The notes beneath the pieces were generated by a model. The model did no database searches, was not told the DNA's origin, and was given only the letters and a program-made list of their open reading frames with translations. A stretch of 64,000 nt of DNA from an uncultured Propionibacteriaceae bacterium (GTDB lineage Bacteria; Actinomycetota; Actinomycetes; Propionibacteriales; Propionibacteriaceae), in NCBI GenBank assembly GCA_937926975.1, contig CALBCJ010000001.1, positions 28,581 to 92,580 on the forward strand, read 5' to 3'. Below, one piece after another: positions 8,446 to 17,335 of the stretch (its first letter is position 1; every line of letters starts with the position of its first letter). The position numbers were made by a program, and so were the translations under genes.

Positions 8446-9004
8446 GGATGATGCCGTACAAGACCAAGCCCGCTGGCAGCCGGACCTGCCAGAGGGCCCT
8501 GCGGCTCCCCGCCGATGCCGAGCCAGGACTGCTGCCCGGGGCTGGCTGGCGAAGGGGTGCCCGGTGCTCACTCTGGCACCCTACGAGGCCGACCGCATCA
8601 ACAACCGACAACCGAGAGCCGCACGCTGGGTGGACTAGCAGCCGGCAAGCGTCTTTGCAGGAAAACGAAAATCTCGACCCGAGCCGACTCTGTCAAGCGG
8701 TAGGTTCACCTCCATGTCAGTGCTTCGGTGGGCCACCGACGCCGCGACTCGGTGCCCAGCGAGTACGAGGCGTCTGCGCGGGCCCGGAACCCCCTGTGGA
8801 GGAAGACGGACTCACCAGCGCCGAGCCACAGCTCCACGAGGGGCAAGCAGGCCGGATCTCGGCTGTAGGGCAGCGCGTCAGAGTGTCAGACCTGCGTGCT
8901 TACAGTTGGCCCAGCACTGGAAGGAGTGCGAGGGGTGCCTCACGGCCAACGGGCGCTGAGGTAGTTGACTTGTCAAGGGCTTTCGGGGGGAGAAGGGTGG
9001 GGCG
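8446..9004. other. Intergenic boundary between chromosome backbone and conjugation operon
   Basis: About 560 bases with no frame that looks coding. It holds the divergent promoters and a TTGAC/GTCAA palindrome close to the ParA-like gene. No integrase, relaxase, tRNA or direct repeat of the tRNA-Ala 3' end at 26.8 kb was found here. Confidence 0.5.
8965..8976. promoter_or_regulatory. TTGAC-TT-GTCAA palindrome upstream of conjugation operon
   Basis: Inverted repeat TTGACTTGTCAA 28 bases before the ATG of the first conjugation gene. TTGACT is also a possible -35 element, so a dimeric repressor bound here could block the promoter. This is inferred from position and symmetry only. Confidence 0.4.
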
Positions 9005-10120
9005 ATGGTTCCGTTGTATCCCTTAGCGGTGGTGGACGCGCGAGGTGAGGTCACGTATGTGACGTTGTCGGGGTCGCGTTCGGTGGCTGGGGCGTTTAGT
9101 GAGGCGGTGGAGGTGGTGGCTGCGGCCGCGGAGCGCCTGGGCCGTCCGCTGCGGCTGCTGGTAGTGGGGTCTGACGGGAGTGTAGAGGAGTGCGCGGTGA
9201 CCGGCTCGGCCGAGCTGGTGGACGCGGAGTCGGTGTCGGTGGGGGTGGTGTCGGGGTCTCCGGTCCCGGAGGAGGCCCTGGCACGGCGGCTGGCGGTCGC
9301 TGAGCCCGCTGCGGAGGTGGAGAGTGCCCCGGCACCGGCTCGGGCTGCGGTGGTGAGCCGGCGCACGGTGATGGTGGCGAACCCGAAGGGTGGGACGGGG
9401 AAGACGCCGGTGGCGGTGGTGCTGGCGGGGGCTTTGGCGGTGCTGCGGCCGCGGTCAGTGGTGCTGGTGGAGACGAGTCTGGGGAATGCTGCGCTGCGGT
9501 CGGGTGCGGCGGCTGGGGTGCGGACGGTGCAGGAGCTGTCGGGGTGGCTGGCGGGTCGGGAGCGGCTTCCGTACCCGTCGGAGCTGTTTGAGGGGGTGCA
9601 CTACTGCGCTCCGGGGTTCTATGTGGTGCCGGGCCGCTCGACGGTGGTGGCTGAGTCGGGTCCGGTGCCGATGCTGGCGGACCCGATGTCGGAGGTGGAC
9701 CTGGAGCGGGTGCTGGAGGCGCTGCGGGTGAATGTGGACCTGGTGGTGCTGGATACCGGGAATGACCCGTCGTCGTCGGTGTGGCAGGCGGCGGCTCGGG
9801 CGGCGGATGTGCTGGTGGTGCCGGTCCAGTGGGCGGGGGACGCGGTTGACGCGGCGGCTCGGATGCTGGATGACCTGGTTCGGCTGGGGCACACGGGGCT
9901 GGTGGAGCGTGCGGTGCTGGTGCCGACGTGGGCTCCTGGGAACCGGCCGCGCCGCTCGGCTGTGGCCCGGTACGGGGAGTGGGCTGGCCGGTGGCCGGCG
10001 GTGGCGCTGCCGCCGGACCGGCACGTGGCTGAGCGTGGGGAGATGCGCTGGGCGGGGCTGGCCGAGAGGACGCGGCGGTCGATGCTGGGGCTGGCGGCCC
10101 GGCTGGTGGAGGACGTGTAG
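9005..10120 (+). CDS. ParA/MinD-like ATPase, first gene of conjugation operon
   Basis: 371 residues. Residues 1-100 are a variable N-terminal domain. The ParA/MinD fold begins at about residue 121 with the deviant Walker A KGGTGKTP, which has Pro where most family members have Thr or Ser. Later motifs are VLVETSLGNA (Walker A' region) and VDLVVLDTGND (Walker B). Established knowledge: ParA-like proteins often lead actinobacterial type IV secretion loci, where positioning the apparatus is a likely job. Codons end strongly in G (GTG, CTG, GCG, CGG), unlike the NNC-rich genes further down. Confidence 0.75.
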   Translation: MVPLYPLAVVDARGEVTYVTLSGSRSVAGAFSEAVEVVAAAAERLGRPLRLLVVGSDGSVEECAVTGSAELVDAESVSVGVVSGSPVPEEALARRLAVAEPAAEVESAPAPARAAVVSRRTVMVANPKGGTGKTPVAVVLAGALAVLRPRSVVLVETSLGNAALRSGAAAGVRTVQELSGWLAGRERLPYPSELFEGVHYCAPGFYVVPGRSTVVAESGPVPMLADPMSEVDLERVLEALRVNVDLVVLDTGNDPSSSVWQAAARAADVLVVPVQWAGDAVDAAARMLDDLVRLGHTGLVERAVLVPTWAPGNRPRRSAVARYGEWAGRWPAVALPPDRHVAERGEMRWAGLAERTRRSMLGLAARLVEDV

Positions 10121-11772
10121 TGGCGTCGTGGAAGGTCGTGGCGCTGGGGGTGCCGGGGGTGGTGCTGGCGGTGGTTGCCGGGATGGCTCTGGGGTCGCCG
10201 ACTCCCTCGTCGCGGCGGGAGGCGTGTGTGCCGGAGGGTGCCGTGGGGGTGGTCGCTGCGGCTGGTGACGTGTGGACGGTGCCGCTGGGGTCGGCGTACC
10301 AGGTGACGGCGGAGTACGGGTGGCGGACTCACCCGGTTCGGGGTGGCCGGGACCTGCACAGCGGGATTGACCTGGCGACGGGTGGTGGGGCTGCGGTGCT
10401 GGCGGCGTCGGGCGGGACGGTGGTGGGGGTGACGGACCTGGGGGGCCGGTCGTACGGGCTGTATGTGGATGTGGAGCATGCGGGCGGGGTCCGGACCCGG
10501 TACGCGCACCTGGCGTCGGCCCGGGTCCGGGTTGGGCAGCAGGTCCAGGCGGGCGAGCAGATTGGTGTGGAGGGCGCGTCGGGTGGAGTGACTGGCCCGC
10601 ACCTTCACTTTGAGGTGATTGTGGGTGGGAGCCCGGTGGAGCCGCGGGAGGCGGTGCGGGCTCGGGGTCTGTCGTTTGACGGGCGGCCGGGTGCGCTGGT
10701 TGGCGGTGGCCGGGCCCGGGGTGACGGGCTGCCGGCTGCGGAGTCTGGTTCCCGGGCCGGGGCGGAGGATGCGCCGGCGGGTGCGCAGGGAGTGGACCGG
10801 TCGGGGTCGCTGAGTCCGGAGCAGATGGCTGCGGCGCGGGTGGTGGTGGAGACGGGGCACCGGCTGGGGCTGCCGCGGCGGGCGTGGGTGGTGGCGCTGG
10901 CGACGGCGCTGCAGGAGTCGACGCTGGGGGCGGACGCGTCGTCGATGAGGCTGAACGGTGACGGGGACGTGGGCCTGTTCCAGCAGCGGGCGTACCCGGG
11001 CTGGTACGCGGACGGGGCGACGACTGAGGAGAACGTGGCGCGGCTGCTGGACGCGGAGTACGCGGCGCGGACGTTCTACCTGGGCCATGACGTGGCTGTG
11101 CGCGCGTCGGGTGGGGCTGGGCCGGTCGGGTACCACATTCCGGGGCTGGTGGACGTGGCCGGGTGGGAGTCGATGCCGGTGTGGCAGGCGGCGGCGAAGG
11201 TGCAGCGGCCGGCGGCGCAGTTTGAGGTGTACTACGCGAAGCACGAGGCGACGGCGGTCGGGATCCTGGCGCGGCTCGACCTGGGTGACCTGGGGGGCCA
11301 GCCGACCGGCTGCACCCCCGCCCCGGGAGCCAGCAGCAGTGGCGGGCCGGTGGGTGGCTCGGGCGGGGGGTCCTGGGCGGTGCAGGCAGCGCTGGGGCAG
11401 GTGGGGCAGCCGTACGCGTGGGGTGGCGGGTCGCTGACGGGGGTGTCGGCGGGGGTCTGCTGCTCGCCGACGGGGCAGGACGGCCGGCTGGTGCAGGGCT
11501 TTGACTGCTCCGGGCTGACCCGGTACGCGTGGGCGCAGGCAGGAGTGGTGCTGCCGCGGACGAGTGAGGAGCAGCAGCGGGCGGTGCGGTCGGTCCCGGT
11601 CGACCAGATCCAGGCGGGGGACCTGCTGTTCTTCCCGGGGCACGTCGGCCTGGCGGACGGGCAGGGCGGCATGGTCCACGCGCCCCGGCCGGGGAAGGCG
11701 GTGGAGGTATTGCCCGGGGTGCTGTCGGACCCGTACTACGGGCCCCGGTTCCAGGGGGCCGGGCGGCCCTGA
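10120..11772 (+). CDS. Three-domain cell-wall hydrolase (M23 + lysozyme-like + NlpC/P60)
   Basis: 550 residues with an N-terminal membrane segment (5-27). Residues 60-185 are a peptidase M23/LytM domain with zinc ligands in HSGID and HLHFEV. Residues 225-385 look like a lytic transglycosylase/lysozyme-like fold with a probable catalytic Glu in LQEST. Residues 420-550 are NlpC/P60 with Cys in DCSGL and His in GHVGL. It probably opens peptidoglycan for the secretion channel, the VirB1 role. The GTG start overlaps the previous stop by one base (TAGTG). All three enzymes in one chain is unusual. Confidence 0.88.
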   Translation: MASWKVVALGVPGVVLAVVAGMALGSPTPSSRREACVPEGAVGVVAAAGDVWTVPLGSAYQVTAEYGWRTHPVRGGRDLHSGIDLATGGGAAVLAASGGTVVGVTDLGGRSYGLYVDVEHAGGVRTRYAHLASARVRVGQQVQAGEQIGVEGASGGVTGPHLHFEVIVGGSPVEPREAVRARGLSFDGRPGALVGGGRARGDGLPAAESGSRAGAEDAPAGAQGVDRSGSLSPEQMAAARVVVETGHRLGLPRRAWVVALATALQESTLGADASSMRLNGDGDVGLFQQRAYPGWYADGATTEENVARLLDAEYAARTFYLGHDVAVRASGGAGPVGYHIPGLVDVAGWESMPVWQAAAKVQRPAAQFEVYYAKHEATAVGILARLDLGDLGGQPTGCTPAPGASSSGGPVGGSGGGSWAVQAALGQVGQPYAWGGGSLTGVSAGVCCSPTGQDGRLVQGFDCSGLTRYAWAQAGVVLPRTSEEQQRAVRSVPVDQIQAGDLLFFPGHVGLADGQGGMVHAPRPGKAVEVLPGVLSDPYYGPRFQGAGRP

Positions 11773-11793
11773 CCAGTGGTGAAGGAGGACACG

Positions 11794-12555
11794 GTGACAG
11801 ACGCGGCGGTGAAGGGCCTGTCGTTTGAGGAGCTGGCCCAGGTGGCGTCGGCGGACGGGCAGCCGGTGGTGGACCTGCTCGGGCTGCTGGCTGGGCCGTG
11901 GCCGGGGCCGGTCACGGCCGGGTGGGCCACGGAGGACCCGGTCACGGTCCTTGGCGTGGCCCGGGCTGCGCGGGCGTACCGGGAGACTGCGCCGGTCGTC
12001 ATCGAGGCCGGGGACGCGGTCGCGCGGATGGCTGGGGTGGAGCCGGCCGCGACCACGACCGACCTGGCGGCTGTGGCGCGCCAGGGCGAGCCGGCGCTGG
12101 TCGCTCCCGGGGCGGAGGTCACGGTGGCTCGTCACACCGGGACCGGGGTCGACCTGGTCGACGCGGTGGCTCTGCTGCGACGCAGCCACGAGCTGGTCCT
12201 GCTGGCCGGGTGGGACGACACGGTCGCTGGGATCGCGGACGTGGTTGTGGTGCCGGTCTGCTGGACCGAGGCGTCCGTACGGGACGCCGCGACCCGGATC
12301 GACCAGTGGCACCGGCGGGGTGAGCAGGTCCACGGGCGGGTCGTGGTCGCCGCCCACGCGGCCCCGGCCGAGCCGGGCCTGGAGTCCCGGGCCCGGCGGT
12401 GGTTCACCCAGCTCCCGGTGTACCCGGTGCCGACGGACCCGGCGACCCGGAGCCCGGGCCGGTCCTGGACGGACCTGCAGCCCACGACCCAGACTGCCCT
12501 GGCCAACCTGGCCGGGGGCCTCATCCACACCCTCCAGAAAGGAAACCTCGCATGA
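11794..12555 (+). CDS. ParA-like protein lacking a Walker A motif
   Basis: 253 residues. The layout follows the ParA/MinD fold of the first gene (LLRRSHELVLLAGWDD, ADVVVVPVCWTEASVRDA) but no P-loop is present, so it is probably a non-hydrolysing partner or scaffold. The GTG at 11794 has AAGGAGG five bases upstream and is preferred to a GTG 18 bases earlier that precedes this site. It overlaps the next gene by ATGA. Confidence 0.6.
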   Translation: MTDAAVKGLSFEELAQVASADGQPVVDLLGLLAGPWPGPVTAGWATEDPVTVLGVARAARAYRETAPVVIEAGDAVARMAGVEPAATTTDLAAVARQGEPALVAPGAEVTVARHTGTGVDLVDAVALLRRSHELVLLAGWDDTVAGIADVVVVPVCWTEASVRDAATRIDQWHRRGEQVHGRVVVAAHAAPAEPGLESRARRWFTQLPVYPVPTDPATRSPGRSWTDLQPTTQTALANLAGGLIHTLQKGNLA

Positions 12556-12824
12556 ACTGGTTCGACGGTCTCAAGCCCGGGCTCGGCCCGTTCGATGCCA
12601 TCTTGTCCACCCCGCTAAGGATGTTCCTGGCCCTGGTGTGGGCGATCGCGTTCTTCTTCTGCGCGTTCCACCTGGTCGTGGGCGTGGCCCGGCTCGCGGC
12701 CGCGAAGCAGGCCCACCGGCCGGTCGACTTCTCCGAGAGCGGCAGCGGGGTGGTGTGGCCGCTGATCGGGATCGTCGCGCTCGCGATGCTGCCGGCCCTG
12801 TTCAACGCAGCCCTCGGCCGCTGA
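12552..12824 (+). CDS. Small two-helix membrane protein of conjugation apparatus
   Basis: 90 residues with two membrane helices, about 24-48 (MFLALVWAIAFFFCAFHLVV) and 65-85, separated by a charged loop (AAAKQAHRPVDFSESGSG). Size, topology and position just before the VirB8- and VirB6-like genes suggest a pilin-like or channel accessory subunit (VirB2/TrbC position). No specific family was recognised. Confidence 0.6.
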   Translation: MNWFDGLKPGLGPFDAILSTPLRMFLALVWAIAFFFCAFHLVVGVARLAAAKQAHRPVDFSESGSGVVWPLIGIVALAMLPALFNAALGR

Positions 12825-12858
12825 GGCGTACCAGGCAGGCGCAAGGGAAGGAGGAGAC

Positions 12859-13809
12859 ATGGTCACGGTACGGGTCCTTGACTCTGACGACGAGCCCCGC
12901 AGCGAGAACCAGGAGCAGGGGCAGGGGCAGCAGAGGCGGTCCTGGTGGCGCCGGTGGGCGCCGGCTGTGGTCGCTGCCGCGCTGGTCGGTGGGACTGGGC
13001 TGGGCCTGTGGCTGCGCCCGTCCCAGCCAGCCACCCCCGCAGCCTCAGCACCGGCCCCGGCGCCGGCGTCGGGGTCGGTGGCCCAGCCAGCGCCCGGGTC
13101 GTCGTCGGCGCCGGGCAGCGGCCTGTACCTGGCCGAGGTCGCCCCGGGGCTGCGGATGGGCCTGGCCACCGTCGACTCGGGCAACACTGCCGCCAAGTAC
13201 GGCATCCCCTACGGCTGGTCCAAGACCCCCGAGGGCGCCGTCGGCGCCGCCATGCACAACGCCGCGTCCTTCTGCTCGCTGCCGGTCCTCGTCGACGGCA
13301 CCCGCGCCGAGCTCGTCCCCTACCTCTTCACCCCCGACGGGGCCCAGTTCGACCTGACGGCCGAGCGGGCCGCGAAGATGCGGAAGGGGATGCGGCTGAA
13401 CGATGACGGGGTGGTCCTGCTCCCTGACGGGCAGCCGTCGCCGCACGAGAAGTACTACGGCTGCGGCCTGCCCCGCTACGGCGCCTACAAGGTCCTCGCG
13501 TCCGACCCGGACCGGGTCGTGGTCGAGGTGTGGATGCCCTACGTCGCCGGCCCCGGCACCGACGACAACATCTCCGAGGTGTGGCTCGGCACCCTCCACG
13601 GCGAGCTGACGATGCGCTGGTCCGCCGGCCCCGACGGCCCGGACTGGCGCGTCTCTTACTACAAGTCGCTGCCGGCGCTGAAGCTGCCCGCCAGCCCGAA
13701 GAAGTCGAACATCGGCTGGCAGGGGATCCGTGACGTTGTCGGGCCCGGCTGGATGGTCCCGGCCGACGCCACCACCCAGCCCTACCCCGGGTCGGTGTGG
13801 GCCTCATGA
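12859..13809 (+). CDS. Membrane-anchored conjugation protein (possible VirB8/TcpC role)
   Basis: 316 residues: charged cytoplasmic tail, one membrane helix at about 34-52, a Pro/Ala/Ser linker (55-90), then an extracytoplasmic domain of about 220 residues with several Cys (FCSLPV, YYGCGL). The architecture equals that of VirB8/TcpC bitopic scaffold proteins, though no motif proves it. ATGA overlap with the channel gene supports joint synthesis. Confidence 0.55.
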   Translation: MVTVRVLDSDDEPRSENQEQGQGQQRRSWWRRWAPAVVAAALVGGTGLGLWLRPSQPATPAASAPAPAPASGSVAQPAPGSSSAPGSGLYLAEVAPGLRMGLATVDSGNTAAKYGIPYGWSKTPEGAVGAAMHNAASFCSLPVLVDGTRAELVPYLFTPDGAQFDLTAERAAKMRKGMRLNDDGVVLLPDGQPSPHEKYYGCGLPRYGAYKVLASDPDRVVVEVWMPYVAGPGTDDNISEVWLGTLHGELTMRWSAGPDGPDWRVSYYKSLPALKLPASPKKSNIGWQGIRDVVGPGWMVPADATTQPYPGSVWAS

Positions 13810-15878
13810 CCACCACCAGCCTCAGGGACCCCAGCCTCACCAGTCTCAGGAGCCCCGGCCTCATGACCCGTCCCACCGCCTGCCTCAAGGGCCGCCTCCT
13901 TGCTGTGGCGGGCGTGGTCCTGCTGCTGCTCGTCCTTGCCGGCGGCCCCACCCCCGCCCACGCCGACCCCAACGACGACAGGGGCTGCCTCGGCGGGGGG
14001 ACGAGCAACCCGTCCTGGGCACGGCTGGCGGCGGAGTGCCCGCAGCAGCCGGGTGAGGGCCCGACCTCGCCTGCGCCGGGCGCGTCGTCGCCGGCGTCGT
14101 CGTCTGGTGGGGTGACGGCGGCTCCTGTGTCGGGGGGTGCGCCGGCGGGCCCGTCGTCGGGTGGCAGTGCGGCGCCGGGTGGTAGTGCGGCGCCGGGTGG
14201 TAGTGCGGTGCCGGGTGGGCAGCCGTCTGCTGCGCCGGCCGCAGCGCAGGCGCTGACGAGTGCCGAGGAGTGGGCGCGGGCTGCGAGCGGGGGTGTGAAG
14301 GTCCTGGCAGACGAGGTAGCGGCGCAGTCCAAGGTTCCCGATGACCCGGACTACTGGATCAAGGCGCTGCTGCCGGGGTACCGGGTGACGCTGGCAGTCG
14401 GGACCTTCGTGCTGATCGTGGTGACTATCAAGAACCTCGTTATGCTGGCCGGGTCCCGCTCCCCGGCGGAGCGGCACGACCTGCTGCACAGCCTCACCGG
14501 CCGGGTCGTGCTGTACCCGGTGATGGCCGTGGCGGCGCCGGCGGTGGTCGCCACTCTGGTCAGGCTCGGTGACGAGCTGGTGGCCGCAGCGACGACGGCG
14601 TCCGGGAGCGGGCTGTCCGAGCTGATGACGTCCCTAGGGGGCAAGTTCTTCGGGTTCGCGGCCTCCAGCGCGACGCCGCTTGGCCTGCCGGGGTTCCTGG
14701 TGCTGGTGGCTGCGGTTCTGCTGATTGTGACGCTGATCGCGTGGCTGGTGCAGGCGTGGGTCGCGCCGATGGCGATGCTCATCCTGACGCTGATGGTGCC
14801 GGTGGTGCTGGCCCTGTCAGCGCAGCCGCGTCACCGGGAGCGGCTGCTGCGGCTGATGGGTGGCCTGCTCGGGGCGATGCTGACCCCGTTCATCACCCGG
14901 TTCGTGTTCTGGGCCACGATGCCGCTGATCAGTGCCGAGCTCGACCAGTCTGCTGAGGCCACGCTCGGCCTGTTCAAGGTGGTGGTGCTGCTGGGGGTGT
15001 GCACCTCGTCACCGCTGGTCCTGTCTCACGTGATGCCGCACCTGGTCCCAGGTGCCGGGGGTGTGCAGGGCGGGCCCGGACCGGTGAGCATGCTCGCCCA
15101 GGGGGCCCAGGCTGGTCTGGACTCGGCCCAGCAGCTGGTCCGGCAGGCAGCCCGCGGGTCGCAGACCGCGGTCGGTACCCCGGCCGCGTCCGCCCGGGCT
15201 GCCAGCCTCGGGCAGGGAGCGGCTGCGAAGGGCGCTAGCGCTGGGGCGGGAGCTGCCGGCGCGGCACTTGGCGCGGCTGCGGCCGTGGTCACGGCCGGGG
15301 TCATCGTCGGGCAGGGCATCGTGAACGCGGGCCGGTCCGCAGCGAGCCAGTCCCTGGCCGCGTCCGGAGGCGGCCAGTCGTCGGACACTGCCGCCCCGGT
15401 CCACCTGCCCCAGCCCCGCGGCGGCGGGTCTGCCAGGCCCGCAACGAAGGGCAGCCCACCGCAGGGCAAGGGCAGCCCACAGGGCAAGGGCGGCTCGGGA
15501 GGGCCGAAGGGTGGCCCAGCGCAGAGCCAGGGCGGCCCGGCCGGTGGTGGTGCCGGGAGCGCGGCGGCGGCTGCGGCAGCAGCCGCGCAGGCGACGGCCG
15601 AAACCGTCAAGGCTGGCGGTGAGGCTGTCGCTGAGGGCGCCGCAGCCGCCGCGGGCGAGCCGGAGACAGTACCCGCGTCAGGCGGGGCCCGCCCAGGAGC
15701 CGCCCCTCCACCCGAGCCGCGCACCGACCCGGCGCCGTCCACGAGCCCGGCGCCGCCGGTGGAGCCCCAGCCCGGCGAGCAGCGGCCGCCGCTCGTGCCG
15801 CCGGAGACAGCGGCCCGGGACAAGCCCACCAGGCCGTCTGGCTCCTCTGGGTCGGCGGGGTCTGAGGGGGCGTCGTGA
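13806..15878 (+). CDS. VirB6/TrbL-like conjugation channel protein
   Basis: 690 residues. A signal-like segment ends at about residue 55 (HADP), followed by a Gly/Ser/Ala/Pro region that includes GGSAAP repeats. Residues 185-415 hold six or so membrane helices with the polar pattern of TrbL/VirB6 (SCO6881-type) proteins. The last 250 residues are Ala/Gly/Pro-rich and extend into the cytoplasm or wall. Start 13806 overlaps the previous gene by ATGA. A second ATG at 13863 lies in a copy of the same GGCCTCATGACC sequence and would put the signal at the very N-terminus. Confidence 0.72.
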   Translation: MTTTSLRDPSLTSLRSPGLMTRPTACLKGRLLAVAGVVLLLLVLAGGPTPAHADPNDDRGCLGGGTSNPSWARLAAECPQQPGEGPTSPAPGASSPASSSGGVTAAPVSGGAPAGPSSGGSAAPGGSAAPGGSAVPGGQPSAAPAAAQALTSAEEWARAASGGVKVLADEVAAQSKVPDDPDYWIKALLPGYRVTLAVGTFVLIVVTIKNLVMLAGSRSPAERHDLLHSLTGRVVLYPVMAVAAPAVVATLVRLGDELVAAATTASGSGLSELMTSLGGKFFGFAASSATPLGLPGFLVLVAAVLLIVTLIAWLVQAWVAPMAMLILTLMVPVVLALSAQPRHRERLLRLMGGLLGAMLTPFITRFVFWATMPLISAELDQSAEATLGLFKVVVLLGVCTSSPLVLSHVMPHLVPGAGGVQGGPGPVSMLAQGAQAGLDSAQQLVRQAARGSQTAVGTPAASARAASLGQGAAAKGASAGAGAAGAALGAAAAVVTAGVIVGQGIVNAGRSAASQSLAASGGGQSSDTAAPVHLPQPRGGGSARPATKGSPPQGKGSPQGKGGSGGPKGGPAQSQGGPAGGGAGSAAAAAAAAAQATAETVKAGGEAVAEGAAAAAGEPETVPASGGARPGAAPPPEPRTDPAPSTSPAPPVEPQPGEQRPPLVPPETAARDKPTRPSGSSGSAGSEGAS
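14157..14218. repeat. 18-bp tandem repeats coding GGSAAP
   Basis: About three head-to-tail 18-bp units (core GGTAGTGCGGCGCCGGGT, with small changes) in the channel-protein gene, encoding Gly-Gly-Ser-Ala-Ala-Pro. The length is a multiple of three, so gain or loss keeps the frame. Confidence 0.7.
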
Positions 15879-17335
15879 GCCGCCGCTGGTACCAGCTGGG
15901 TGGGCCGGAGCCGCGGCGGTGGTTCACGGCCCGCCGGGCGAAGCTGCTGGGTGGGGGTGTGCTGCTGGTCCTGGCAGGGCTGCTGCTGGGGATCCAGGTC
16001 CAGCGGCTGTGGGCGCTGCTGCCGGTCGTGGCCGGGGCCGGGTGCGTCGGGCTGGCGACACTGCCGGCCCCGGCAGCGGCCCGGCTCGGGCAGGTCGTCA
16101 GTGACGTGCTCCGCCGCCCCGTGGCCCGGTGGGGCGGCTGGGACAGCTACGACCCGTCGCTGGACCGGTGCCCGTTCTGGCTCCGCGGGAGCAGAGAGGT
16201 GTCCGTCGCACCCGGTGACGGCACAGCCGGGGAGGTCGGGCTCCTGGACCACGGTGATGCCCTGTCAGCGGTGCTGGAGATCGAGGGAGACGGGGCCGGG
16301 ATCCGCCCGGACCACGAGCACGCCCGGCTAGAGCACGCAGTCGGGGAGGTCCTGCGGTCACTGGGACGGGCCTCGGTCCCCGTCAGCCAGGTCGACGTAG
16401 TCTCCCGGGCAGTGCCGGCCCGCGGCCGGCACCAGCGGTGGCTGACCGACTCCCTGGCCGACCAGGTCCCGCCAGCAGTCCGGGAGTCGATGGAGCAGCT
16501 GTCACGGCAGGCAGAGGAGACCGCGGAGACGATCACCACGTACCTGGTGGTGCGGATGCCGGCCGGGCGGCTGGCCGCCGCGGCGCGGGAGCGGGGCGCC
16601 CAGATGAGCCCGGAGACGGTGCCCGAGCAGGCCCTGCGGACGGTCGGGACCGTGTCGGCTCTGCTGGCCGAGCACGGGATCCGGGTCCGCCGGGCCCTGT
16701 CACCGGTCGAGAAGGCCGCCCTGGTCCGGTCAGTGTGGGTCCCGTCCCACGACGCGGACGACCAGACCGGGATCGACCCTGACTCGTTCTGGGCGGCGTG
16801 GCCCCGCTACGACGCGCGCCGTGACGCGACCGTCGCGACCGGGACAGCGGGTGACCAGTGGTGGCACGCGACAGCGTCGGTCCCGCGGGCCGGGTTCCCC
16901 CAGCAGCCAGTCCTGGGACGGTGGCTTGAGCCGCTCGTCCTCGCGCCCGAGGTCTGGTGGCGGCTGGTCACGACGAAGTTCCGGCTCCTGCCCGCGGTCG
17001 AGGCCCTGGCCGTGGCCCGGGACCAGCAGACCACAGCCGGGGCGCGGAAGGTCCACGAGCAGACCAGCGGCGAGGTCGCGACCGGAGTCGTCGACGACGA
17101 GCTGTCCGTGGGGCAGGTCCTGATCTCAGACGTAGCCCGCAGCGGGCAGGGCGGAGTCGCGGTCTCGGTCCACCTGCTGGTCACCGGCTCGTCTGCGCAG
17201 CAGCTGGCCCGGTTCCGCGACGAGGCCGAGCGGATCTTCGGCCAGGAGATGAGCGGACGGGCCCTGGCCTGGGCCGACAACCGGCACACTCCAGGCGTCC
17301 TGGCAGCACTACCCTTAGGACTGGAGGTCACCTGA
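15875..17335 (+). CDS. SCO6880-family conjugation protein
   Basis: 486 residues with two membrane helices at about 25-65 near the N-terminus and a large cytoplasmic domain. The overall plan, position between a TrbL-like and a VirB4-like gene, and the C-terminal ferredoxin-like segment (GGVAVSVHLLVTGSSAQQLARF) match SCO6880-type proteins of actinobacterial conjugation loci. Those proteins combine a PrgI/VirB3-like membrane part with the N-terminal domain of VirB4. GTG start overlaps the previous stop by GTGA. Confidence 0.7.
   Translation: MSRRWYQLGGPEPRRWFTARRAKLLGGGVLLVLAGLLLGIQVQRLWALLPVVAGAGCVGLATLPAPAAARLGQVVSDVLRRPVARWGGWDSYDPSLDRCPFWLRGSREVSVAPGDGTAGEVGLLDHGDALSAVLEIEGDGAGIRPDHEHARLEHAVGEVLRSLGRASVPVSQVDVVSRAVPARGRHQRWLTDSLADQVPPAVRESMEQLSRQAEETAETITTYLVVRMPAGRLAAAARERGAQMSPETVPEQALRTVGTVSALLAEHGIRVRRALSPVEKAALVRSVWVPSHDADDQTGIDPDSFWAAWPRYDARRDATVATGTAGDQWWHATASVPRAGFPQQPVLGRWLEPLVLAPEVWWRLVTTKFRLLPAVEALAVARDQQTTAGARKVHEQTSGEVATGVVDDELSVGQVLISDVARSGQGGVAVSVHLLVTGSSAQQLARFRDEAERIFGQEMSGRALAWADNRHTPGVLAALPLGLEVT

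Noticed and set aside
8448..9026. Plus-strand frame in the gap before the ParA-like gene
   Set aside because: Composition is not coding-like, there is no ribosome site, and it overlaps the ParA start out of frame.
9619..12528. Very long minus-strand open frame (969 codons) opposite the first conjugation genes
   Set aside because: Its translation is Arg/Pro/His-rich low complexity without domains, while the plus-strand genes have clear motifs, overlaps and start sites. It is a GC-rich shadow.
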